Of a stretch of DNA of 36,254 nucleotides, positions 28,915-36,254 are shown piece by piece. The notes under the pieces are model-generated. The model made no database searches and was not told where the DNA came from. It saw only the letters and a list, made by a program, of their open reading frames with translations. The translations under genes and the position numbers were made by a program. Within the stretch, counting starts at the first letter, position 1. Each line of letters starts with the position of its first letter. This DNA is from an uncultured Erythrobacter sp. (GTDB lineage Bacteria > Pseudomonadota > Alphaproteobacteria > Sphingomonadales > Sphingomonadaceae): positions 1 to 36,254 of the forward strand of contig CAMYIQ010000320.1 of assembly GCA_947258465.1 (NCBI GenBank), written 5' to 3'.

Positions 28915-30501
28915 ATGAAACGTCGACTTACCACGAAATTGCTGGTCGCCAGTCTGGCCATCGCGCCACTGGCCAGCGCGCCGACGAACGTCGCGACGGC
29001 CCAGTCGATCGTGAGCCCAAGCTCGGAGATCGTGCTTTCGATCGGCCGCGGCGAATTGGTCAACGTACCCGGCGCCATGGCCGATGTCTTCATCGCCAAC
29101 GACCAGATCGCCGACGTTCAGGTGAAATCCAAACGTCAGCTCTACGTCTTCGGCAAAGCGGGGGGCGAAACCACGATCTACGCCAGCAACCGGGCCGGAG
29201 ACATCATCTGGTCGGCCAATATCCGCGTCGGTTCGAACATCGGCAGCATCGATCAGCTTCTCGCGCTGGCCATGCCTCAGGCGAAGATTTCGGTCGCCAC
29301 CATGGGATCCAACGTCGTTCTCCTCACCGGAACCGTTGCCGGCCCCGAGGATGCGGAAGAAGCGCAGCGCCTGGTGGAGGCCTTTGTCGGGGACGAAGCG
29401 AATGTCATCAGCCGTCTGCGCATGGCCACCCCGCTGCAAGTGAACCTGCAGGTTCGCATCGCCGAGGTAAGCCGCAGCTTCGTGCGGGCACTCGGCGTCA
29501 ACCTGACCAGCATCGACAGCAGCAGCGGGTTCAAGTTCGGCATAGGCCAGGGAAGGCAGGGCGCAATTCCGGAGTTCAACCCCGAAAAGCCGCTGGGCAC
29601 CGGTACGAAAACCATTGAAAGGGTATTCAATCCATTAACCGGCGAGTTCGAGGAACTGCCCGGTTCCACCGTTTCCCCGATTTCGCCGGGCACTACTTTG
29701 GGGGCATTCGGCAAGTTCCTCGGTCTGGACATCGGCGCCGCGCTGGATATGGCAGAGACAGAAGGGCTCGTGACCACGCTCTCGCAGCCCAATCTTACCG
29801 CGCTTTCGGGGGAAACGGCCGAGTTTCTGGCCGGCGGCGAATTCCCGATCCCGCTGAGCCAGGGGCTTGGCACAACCTCGATCGAATATAAGAAATATGG
29901 CGTCAGTCTCGCCTATTCTCCGACCGTGCTTTCGAACGGCCGTATCTCGATGCGCGTACGTCCGGAAGTGTCGGAATTGTCCAGCCAGGGCGCGATCACG
30001 CTGGAAGGTTTCCAGGTGCCCGCACTGGTGACCCGCCGCGCCGAAACCACTGTCGAGCTCGGCTCGGGCCAGAGCTTCATGATCGCCGGCCTGTTGTCGA
30101 ACAACGCAACCAATACGATCGACAAGGCTCCGGGCCTCGGCGACGTGCCGATCCTCGGCAATCTGTTCCGGTCGACCACTTACCGCAAGGGCGAAACCGA
30201 ACTGGTAATCGTCGTGACCCCCTATCTGGTGAAACCGATCGACGGGAACGACATCAAGCTGCCCACGGACGGTTTCCGCAAGCCGACCGAATTCCAGCGG
30301 CTGCTCGGTTTCCAGCAAAGCGACGGTGTGACCGGCGGCGACCGTCCGAAACCACGCGCCGTCCAGTCGCAACCTGCCGCACCTGCCATTTCGCAAGGCG
30401 CGCCGGTCGACGGTGGCGACCAGCAAGCATCAGACGGGAAAACCGAAGCGCGTCGCAATGAAAAGACCGCATCGGCGAAGCCCGGTTTCAGTTTCGAATA
30501 A
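28915..30501 (+). CDS. cpaC: Type II/III secretion system secretin, CpaC/RcpA
   Basis: BON/N-terminal pilus domain plus secretin: VNLQVRIAEVSRSFVRALGVNL...VTTLSQPNLTALSGETAEFLAGGEFPIPL...VELGSGQSFMIAGLLSN...VPILGNLFRSTTYRKGETELVIVVTPYLV. Signal peptide supports ATG 28915; an ATG at 28870 overlaps the cpaB stop. Confidence 0.94.
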   Translation: MKRRLTTKLLVASLAIAPLASAPTNVATAQSIVSPSSEIVLSIGRGELVNVPGAMADVFIANDQIADVQVKSKRQLYVFGKAGGETTIYASNRAGDIIWSANIRVGSNIGSIDQLLALAMPQAKISVATMGSNVVLLTGTVAGPEDAEEAQRLVEAFVGDEANVISRLRMATPLQVNLQVRIAEVSRSFVRALGVNLTSIDSSSGFKFGIGQGRQGAIPEFNPEKPLGTGTKTIERVFNPLTGEFEELPGSTVSPISPGTTLGAFGKFLGLDIGAALDMAETEGLVTTLSQPNLTALSGETAEFLAGGEFPIPLSQGLGTTSIEYKKYGVSLAYSPTVLSNGRISMRVRPEVSELSSQGAITLEGFQVPALVTRRAETTVELGSGQSFMIAGLLSNNATNTIDKAPGLGDVPILGNLFRSTTYRKGETELVIVVTPYLVKPIDGNDIKLPTDGFRKPTEFQRLLGFQQSDGVTGGDRPKPRAVQSQPAAPAISQGAPVDGGDQQASDGKTEARRNEKTASAKPGFSFE

Positions 30502-30514
30502 GGGGACGAGTAAC

Positions 30515-31162
30515 ATGGCTATAGCATTCAATCGCAAGCTCGCCGGTACGCTGGCCGCCTCGCTCGGCCTCGCGCTCGGTGCCTGCGGCGGCTTCCCGAC
30601 CGAAAACCGTTCGCTTTACAGCGCTCGTCAGCCCGTCGTCGAACGGACCAATTTCACGCTCGACATACGCACTGCGGGCGATGGCCTGCCGGTCGGCGAA
30701 CAGCGCCGTGTCGCGGGTTGGTTCGATGCCATGGAACTTGGCTATGGCGATCGCATCTCGCTCGACGATCCGACCGCCAATCCAGCCGTGAGGGAGGACC
30801 TCGTCGCCCTCGCCGGGCGGCATGGCCTGCTGGTCAGCGAGAGTTCCCCGGTCACTCCCGACTATATCGATCCGGGTGAGGCGCGCATCGTCATAACCCG
30901 TTCGAAGGCGAGCGTTCCCGGTTGCCCCGACTGGTCGGCCAACAACGAAGCCAACGAATATAACGCAACCTACCCTGGTTATGGCTGCGCGGTGAACGGG
31001 AATCTCGCTGCGATGATCGCAAACCCGGAAGATCTGATTGCGGGGCAGAAGGGCTCGGGCGAGACCTTGGTCACCACTTCGACCAAGGCGATCGAGGCCT
31101 ATCGCGACAAGACTCCAACCGGTGCGGGCGGTCTATCCCAAGTCAGCAGCAAAGGAGACTAA
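30515..31162 (+). CDS. cpaD: CpaD family pilus assembly lipoprotein
   Basis: MAIAFNRKLAGTLAASLGLALGACGGFPTENRSLYSARQPVVERTNFTLDI...CPDWSANNEANEYNATYPGYGCAVNGNLAAMIANPEDLI...: CpaD hallmark. Confidence 0.94.
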   Translation: MAIAFNRKLAGTLAASLGLALGACGGFPTENRSLYSARQPVVERTNFTLDIRTAGDGLPVGEQRRVAGWFDAMELGYGDRISLDDPTANPAVREDLVALAGRHGLLVSESSPVTPDYIDPGEARIVITRSKASVPGCPDWSANNEANEYNATYPGYGCAVNGNLAAMIANPEDLIAGQKGSGETLVTTSTKAIEAYRDKTPTGAGGLSQVSSKGD

Positions 31163-31168
31163 GCAGCC

Positions 31169-32458
31169 ATGAGCGCTTCACTCAAACCCGGCATGGCAGG
31201 CAACCGCGACGCCTTTGCGGCCTATATCTGCGACGAGAACGCTCTCGATGTACTGCGTCCTGTGGTGATCGAACTCGGCTGGCAGCCCGAGAAATGCAAT
31301 AAGGGCGGATTGCGCAACGCGATCCAGTCGCTATCGGTTTCGGCCAGCCCCAACATCTTGATGGTGGACCTTTCGGAAAGCGGCGACCCGCTGAACGACA
31401 TCAACGCGCTGGCCGAAGTCTGCGAACCGGGCACGGTGGTAATCGCCATCGGCCAGGTCAACGATGTGCGCCTGTATCGCGACCTGCTCGCAAGCGGCAT
31501 CCACGATTACCTGCTCAAGCCGTTATCGGCCAATATGCTGCGCGATTCGCTCAATCAGGCGCAGGCTGTTTTTCTCGCTCCGCGAGCCGGCGAAGACGAC
31601 GGCGTCAAACGTCACATGTCGACTGCCGTGATCGGCACGCGGGGCGGCGTCGGCGCATCCACGCTTGCCACGTCACTCGCCTGGCTCTTCGCCAGCGAGA
31701 AACACATGCCGACCGCCCTGCTCGATCTCGACGTGCATTTCGGCACCGGCGCTCTGGCGCTCGATCTCGAACCCGGCCGCGGGCTGACCGACGCGATCGA
31801 CAATCCGAGCCGGATCGACGGGCTGTTTATCGAACGCGCGATGATCCGCGCGAGCGACAATCTCGCGATCCTTTCGGCGGAAGCACCGATCAATCATCCG
31901 CTGATGACCGACGGGTCTGCCTTCGTGCAGTTGCAGGAAGAGTTCAGGCATTCGTTCGAAATGACCGTGCTCGACATGCCGCGCAATATGATGATCAATT
32001 TTCCTCACCTGCTCAACGATATAAACGTCGTTGTGCTGGCTACCGAAATGTCGCTGGCTTCGGCCCGCGACACGATCCGCATCCTGTCGTGGCTCAAGAC
32101 GAACGCGCCCCATTCGCATGTCGTGATCGTGGCCAACAAGGTTCAGCCGGGGGCCGCCGAAATCAGCAAGGCCGATTTCGAGGCCTCGATCGAGCGCAAG
32201 ATCGATGTGACGATCCCCTACGATCAGAAGGCTGCGGCAAATGCCGCCAAGCTCGGCAAGACTTTCGTCGACGCCAATAGCGGAGCGAAAGCGACGGGGG
32301 CGATCAAGCAGCTCTGTGCCCGCGTCATCGGCATCGGCACCGAAGAGGCCGTGGCAGCCGAGGAAGCGGGAGCCAAGAAATCGCTGCTCGGCGGTTTCGA
32401 TTTCAAGAATCTGCTCGCGAAGAAGAAGGGCGCACCGGCTGCACAGCCGGTGGAATGA
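31169..32458 (+). CDS. cpaE: CpaE/TadZ family pilus assembly ParA/MinD-like protein
   Basis: N-terminal receiver-like domain; VIGTRGGVGASTLATSLAWLF atypical P-loop; LLDLDVHFGTGALALDLEPGRGLTDAIDNPSRIDGLFIERAM. Confidence 0.93.
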   Translation: MSASLKPGMAGNRDAFAAYICDENALDVLRPVVIELGWQPEKCNKGGLRNAIQSLSVSASPNILMVDLSESGDPLNDINALAEVCEPGTVVIAIGQVNDVRLYRDLLASGIHDYLLKPLSANMLRDSLNQAQAVFLAPRAGEDDGVKRHMSTAVIGTRGGVGASTLATSLAWLFASEKHMPTALLDLDVHFGTGALALDLEPGRGLTDAIDNPSRIDGLFIERAMIRASDNLAILSAEAPINHPLMTDGSAFVQLQEEFRHSFEMTVLDMPRNMMINFPHLLNDINVVVLATEMSLASARDTIRILSWLKTNAPHSHVVIVANKVQPGAAEISKADFEASIERKIDVTIPYDQKAAANAAKLGKTFVDANSGAKATGAIKQLCARVIGIGTEEAVAAEEAGAKKSLLGGFDFKNLLAKKKGAPAAQPVE

Positions 32459-32508
32459 CGGCACCCGAGACACGCTTCGGGTAGCTTGCAAATGGACGGA
32501 GACTACGC

Positions 32509-33480
32509 ATGAACATCATCCAGCCGGTGCTGGTGGCCGTCGGGGTCCTCGCCTTGCTGGCGATCGGATACGCTATGCTCTCCGGCCCGAATGCGGCCAA
32601 AGCGAGCCAGCGGCGGCTGGAGCAGCTTCGCTATCGCCATTCGGAAAGCACCGACGCCAAGGTCGAATCCCAGCTCAAGAAAGCCATCGCGGCGCGCAAG
32701 CCGAAGATGCAGCGAGTCGCCGGATCGACTTCGCGGATCGAAGCGCTGGCCAATCGGCTCGATCGAACCGGAAAAGGTTGGACGCTCAGTCAATATGCCT
32801 ACGCGTCGCTCGGACTGGGCATCGTCGTGACGCTTCTCATGTTCCTGCGCAGCGGATCGCCGGGCCTGTCGCTGGCCATTGGTGTGCTGGTGGGGGCGGG
32901 ATTGCCGCATTTTATCGTCGGGCGCACGATCAAAAAGCGCACCAGCGATTTCAACGCGAAGTTTCCCGACGCCATCGAACTGCTCGTGCGCGGCCTGCGC
33001 TCGGGCCTTCCGGTGACCGAGACGCTCGCGGTCGTCGCGCAGGAGGTCCCCGGCCCTGTCGGCGAGGAGTTCAGGGGCGTCGTCGAGCGTATCAAGATCG
33101 GGCGCACGATGGAGGATGCCCTTCAGGAAACGGCGGACAGGCTCGGTATCCCGGAATTCAACTTTTTCTGCATCACTCTCGCCATCCAGCGCGAAACCGG
33201 CGGTAACCTCGCCGAAACCCTGTCGAACCTTTCCGACGTGCTTCGCAAGCGGGCGCAGATGAAACTCAAGATCAGGGCGATGAGCTCGGAATCGAAGGCC
33301 TCGGCCTATATCGTCGGCGCCCTGCCCTTCATCGTGTTCGGACTGATCTGGTGGATCAACCCGGCATATATCGGCGGCTTCTTCGAGGATGACCGTCTGA
33401 TCGTAACCGGCCTGGGCGGCCTCGTGTGGATGGGCATCGGCGTCTTCATCATGGCCAAGATGGTCAGCTTCGAGATCTGA
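32509..33480 (+). CDS. tadB: Type II secretion F family protein TadB
   Basis: IELLVRGLRSGLPVTETLAVVAQEVPGPVGEEFRGVVERIKIGRTMEDALQETADRLGIPEFNFFCITLAIQRETGGNLAETLSNLSDVLRKR: GspF/TadB domain. Confidence 0.94.
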   Translation: MNIIQPVLVAVGVLALLAIGYAMLSGPNAAKASQRRLEQLRYRHSESTDAKVESQLKKAIAARKPKMQRVAGSTSRIEALANRLDRTGKGWTLSQYAYASLGLGIVVTLLMFLRSGSPGLSLAIGVLVGAGLPHFIVGRTIKKRTSDFNAKFPDAIELLVRGLRSGLPVTETLAVVAQEVPGPVGEEFRGVVERIKIGRTMEDALQETADRLGIPEFNFFCITLAIQRETGGNLAETLSNLSDVLRKRAQMKLKIRAMSSESKASAYIVGALPFIVFGLIWWINPAYIGGFFEDDRLIVTGLGGLVWMGIGVFIMAKMVSFEI

Positions 33481-33500
33481 GCTGGGGAAAGAATAGAACT

Positions 33501-34502
33501 ATGGACGCTGCAACCGGCCCCACCCTTCTCGGCTTCGATGTCTATCTGGTCGGCTCGATCCTCATCGGGATCGCAGCCGCTGCCATGGTGTTCGCGATCT
33601 ACACTGCCGTGACCATCAAGGATCCGATGAGCAAGCGCGTCAAAGCGCTCGAGGGTCGCCGGGAAGAGCTCAAGATGGGCCTCGTTACCTCCTCCGCCAA
33701 GAAGCGGCAGAGCCTGGTTCGCAAGACCGATACGACCGAGAAGATCAAAGACACGCTCGGCAGGATGAAGGTGCTGCAGGAGAGCCAAGTCGAAGGCGTG
33801 CAGCAAAAACTGGCCCATGCCGGCATCCGTAACAAGGAACTGGCGATCGTCATCATCGGCCTGCGCGCGGTCCTGCCGGTGTTGCTGGGCGGCCTCGTCT
33901 TCGTATCGGTCTTCTTGCTCGACACCTTTCCCGAATGGGGCGCGATAAAGCGCAACGGCGCGCTGATTCTGGCCGTGTTTCTCGGCTATAAGGGTCCTGA
34001 AATCTACCTTAGCAATCTGGCATCGAAACGTTCGGACGCGATCCGGAAGGGCCTTCCGGATGCGCTCGACCTGCTGGTCATCTGCGCGGAAGCGGGCCTG
34101 ACCGTCGATGCTGCATTCAACCGGGTGGCGAAGGAACTGGGCCGCGCCTATCCGGAACTGGGTGACGAGTTCGCGCTCACCGCTATCGAGCTGTCCTTCC
34201 TCAACGAACGGAAGAAGGCCTTCGACAACCTCGCCTACCGCGTGGATCTGGAGGCGGTGAAAGGCGTCGTCACCACCATGGTCCAGACCGAACGCTATGG
34301 TACCCCGCTAGCTTCCGCCTTACGCGTCCTGTCGGCCGAATTCCGTAACGAGCGGATGATGCGCGCCGAGGAAAAGGCCGCGCGCCTGCCGGCCATCATG
34401 ACCGTGCCGCTGATCATGTTCATCTTGCCGGTCCTGTTCATCGTCATTCTCGGACCGGCGGCCTGTTCGATCGCCGACGCCTTCAGCGGCGGTATCGGGT
34501 AA
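33501..34502 (+). CDS. tadC: Type II secretion F family protein TadC
   Basis: LPDALDLLVICAEAGLTVDAAFNRVAKELGRAYPELGDEFALTAIELSFLNERKKAFDNLAYRVDLEAVKGVVTTMVQTERYGTPLASALRVLSAEFRNERMMRAEEKAARLPAIMTVPLI: TadC. Confidence 0.94.
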   Translation: MDAATGPTLLGFDVYLVGSILIGIAAAAMVFAIYTAVTIKDPMSKRVKALEGRREELKMGLVTSSAKKRQSLVRKTDTTEKIKDTLGRMKVLQESQVEGVQQKLAHAGIRNKELAIVIIGLRAVLPVLLGGLVFVSVFLLDTFPEWGAIKRNGALILAVFLGYKGPEIYLSNLASKRSDAIRKGLPDALDLLVICAEAGLTVDAAFNRVAKELGRAYPELGDEFALTAIELSFLNERKKAFDNLAYRVDLEAVKGVVTTMVQTERYGTPLASALRVLSAEFRNERMMRAEEKAARLPAIMTVPLIMFILPVLFIVILGPAACSIADAFSGGIG

Positions 34503-34530
34503 TCCGCTTCTCCTGCGCCGGTCGCAAAGG

Positions 34531-34562
34531 AAGCCTGGCCGCTTTTCAGTCGGCCAGGCTTT
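34531..34562. terminator. Bidirectional terminator-like hairpin between convergent tadC and marR-type gene
   Basis: AAGCCTGGCCG-(~9 nt)-CGGCCAGGCTT inverted repeat with flanking A/T bases, in the convergent gap and overlapping the last codons of the minus-strand gene. Coordinates good to about 1-2 nt. Confidence 0.6.
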
Positions 34563-35016
34563 CCGCGTCGAAATCGCCCGCCTGATCGCGTACCCGCACC
34601 AGCATGTCGAGCAGGCTGGCGCGCTCTTCCTCGCTCAGCACCGAGAACAGCTCGCTCTCGATCTTCAGGGCCAGCGGCATGATCCCCGCATGGACCGCGC
34701 GCCCTTCGCTTGTCAGTTCCAGCAAATGCGAACGCCCATCGCTGGCATTGGGCGAACGCTGGACCAGGCCGCGGTCCTCCAGCCGCTTGCACGCGCGGTT
34801 GACCGGCACCTTGTCCATCAAAGTCTGTTGCGAAAGATCGCGCTGTGTCAGCGAACCGTGATCGCCGAGCACCGCCATGATACGCCATTCGGTGGTCTTG
34901 AGCGCGAAGCGCTTGCGGTACTGTTCGGCTATCCGGGTCGATACAGCATTCGATGCGATCGACAGTTGGTAAGGCAGGAACTCGGCAAGGCGTTGGGCGG
35001 GCTGGCGTTTGGACAT
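34546..35016 (-). CDS. MarR family transcriptional regulator
   Basis: RFALKTTEWRIMAVLGDHGSLTQRDLSQQTLMDKVPVNRACKRLEDRGLVQRSPNASDGRSHLLELTSEGRAVH: MarR winged helix with D-x-R wing. Confidence 0.93.
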   Translation of the reverse strand: MSKRQPAQRLAEFLPYQLSIASNAVSTRIAEQYRKRFALKTTEWRIMAVLGDHGSLTQRDLSQQTLMDKVPVNRACKRLEDRGLVQRSPNASDGRSHLLELTSEGRAVHAGIMPLALKIESELFSVLSEEERASLLDMLVRVRDQAGDFDAESLAD

Positions 35017-35083
35017 GCCGATACCTTTAAACCGCGCCTCTGGCTTGGCAAGACCGTTGCGATTGTAACCTTATCCCCCGGAC

Positions 35084-35956
35084 TCATCGGTAGGTCGGTT
35101 CCTCCCACCACGGGTAGAAATCGGGCATGTTCGCGCTCACCGTGTCGGGATAGGCCGGCGCCCGTTTCTCGAGAAAACTGGCGATACCCTCCTTCGCATC
35201 TTCGCTGCGGCTGAGGCGGTAGATCGCCCGGCTGTCGATCCGGTGCGCATCCATCGGATGACCCCCGGCACCCAGCCGCCACAGCATGGCTCGAGTCATG
35301 GAAACCGAAACGGCCGATGTGTTGTCCGCAATCTCGCGGGCGAGCTCCATCGCAGCATTCATCAATTCGCCCTGCGGATGAACCGAACGGACCAGGCCGC
35401 GATCCCGCGCTTCGCCAGCATCGAAGATACGCCCGGTCATACACCATTCGAGCGCGGTCTGCATGCCCACCAGCCGGGGCAGAAACCAACTGGAAGCAGC
35501 TTCGGGAACGATGCCGCGCCGTGCGAATACGAAACCGAACCGCGCATTTTCCGAGCACAGGCGAATATCGACGGGAAGCTGCATGGTAGCGCCCACTCCG
35601 ACCGCCACACCGTTGCACGCCCCGATCAGCGGTTTCCTGGAATTGAACAGGCGCAGGGTCAGACGCCCTCCCCCGTCCCGGACCCGTTCGTCGGAAAAAT
35701 CGTCTACCGCCGAAGGGTCGGAAAAAACCGTGCCCCCGTCTTCCGGCGTAAGATCGGCACCGGCGCAAAAAGCGCGCTCGCCCCGTCCGGTCACGATCAC
35801 GGCGCGCACTTCGTCATCGGCATCGGTATCGTCGATCGCCGCAGCGATTTCGGCGCCCATCCTGCCCGTGAACGCATTCATTTTTTCCGGTCGGTCGAGG
35901 GTGATCGTGGCAACGCCGTCGATCTTGTCCAATACAATCTGAGTGAAAGCCGTCAT
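35084..35956 (-). CDS. Enoyl-CoA hydratase/isomerase family protein
   Basis: VATITLDRPEKMNAFTGRMGAEI...RAVIVTGRGERAFCAGADL...KPLIGACNGVAVGVGATMQLPVDIRLCSENARFGFVFARRGIVPEAASSWFLPRLVG: crotonase oxyanion-hole motifs. Start MTAFTQIVLD at 35956 preferred. Confidence 0.93.
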   Translation of the reverse strand: MTAFTQIVLDKIDGVATITLDRPEKMNAFTGRMGAEIAAAIDDTDADDEVRAVIVTGRGERAFCAGADLTPEDGGTVFSDPSAVDDFSDERVRDGGGRLTLRLFNSRKPLIGACNGVAVGVGATMQLPVDIRLCSENARFGFVFARRGIVPEAASSWFLPRLVGMQTALEWCMTGRIFDAGEARDRGLVRSVHPQGELMNAAMELAREIADNTSAVSVSMTRAMLWRLGAGGHPMDAHRIDSRAIYRLSRSEDAKEGIASFLEKRAPAYPDTVSANMPDFYPWWEEPTYR

Positions 35957-36224
35957 CGCGTAGTCTCTCCTTGGTAGCCGTTCGTGCTTTTCAAGCATGG
36001 TGTGCAAGCGGTGTCGGGGAGATCGTGGCACGCCTTGGTCAGGGCGGCAATCGACGGCGCTTCCTCACAGCGCCGAAACAGTATCGCCTGTATTGTGCTG
36101 GGGCATATTTCGACCGACGAGAGCAGTTCCGCCGCGGACAACCTCAGCACTCTACAGCGTAAGAAACAAAGGAGGTGCGGCAAGTAACGCCTTCCAAAAA
36201 GGTCCGCTTGCAATCGCAAGGATT

Positions 36225-36254
36225 TTGAAAAGGTGTATTTACGTTGAAGATGAC
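36225..36254 (+). CDS. Possible start of a response-regulator receiver-domain gene (truncated at right edge)
   Basis: TTG-initiated LKRCIYVEDD resembles the receiver-domain N-terminus (xxxILYVEDD). Only 10 codons are visible; AAGGA lies upstream but with very short spacing. Confidence 0.3.
   Translation, partial: MKRCIYVEDD

Noticed and set aside
32459-32508. Weak ACCCGA...TCGGGT hairpin in the cpaE-tadB gap, considered as a terminator or a deletion scar of cpaF
   Set aside because: Only 6-bp arms, no U-tract, and no direct repeats or coding remnant that would show a deletion.
35953-36219. 88-aa minus-strand ORF upstream of the enoyl-CoA hydratase
   Set aside because: Cys/Arg/Leu-rich translation without recognisable features or clear RBS; more likely intergenic/promoter sequence.
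1-36254. Search by eye for CRISPR arrays, tRNA/rRNA genes, IS elements or prophage genes
   Set aside because: No regularly spaced repeats, transposase or integrase motifs, or RNA gene signatures were seen. A tRNAscan/Infernal run would be needed to be sure about small RNAs.

Overview
This 36.25 kb window is GC-rich chromosomal DNA, alphaproteobacterial in character and most like Sphingomonadales/Erythrobacteraceae by gene content and order (inference; no search was run). From left to right it contains: (1) the 3' part of a trypsin-like (GDSGGPL) serine-protease autotransporter with a C-terminal beta-barrel; (2) a secreted protein with a CPPGLAKK motif and a FAS1 lipoprotein; (3) tamB, tamA and bpt on the minus strand; (4) ilvA-type threonine ammonia-lyase, divergent from a secreted amidohydrolase; (5) a conserved minus-strand housekeeping run argS-SPOR-nagZ-scpA-scpB-tatA-tatB-tatC; (6) ispH-thrB-rnhA on the plus strand; (7) a YegP-like protein, an FAD-dependent oxidoreductase and an alpha/beta hydrolase on the minus strand; (8) a Tad/Flp pilus locus cpaA-cpaB-cpaC-cpaD-cpaE-tadB-tadC; (9) a MarR regulator, an enoyl-CoA hydratase, and possibly the first codons of a response regulator at the right edge. 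The observations most worth a second look are: an in-frame TAA at an apparent Tyr codon that splits the FAD oxidoreductase; the absence of the CpaF/TadA motor ATPase gene from its usual place between cpaE and tadB; the lack of a canonical start codon next to the tamA signal peptide, with a well-placed CTG candidate; and a protease autotransporter lying close to tamA/tamB. I saw no CRISPR array, rRNA, tRNA, transposase or prophage. I did not find convincing evidence of a wholly novel system.
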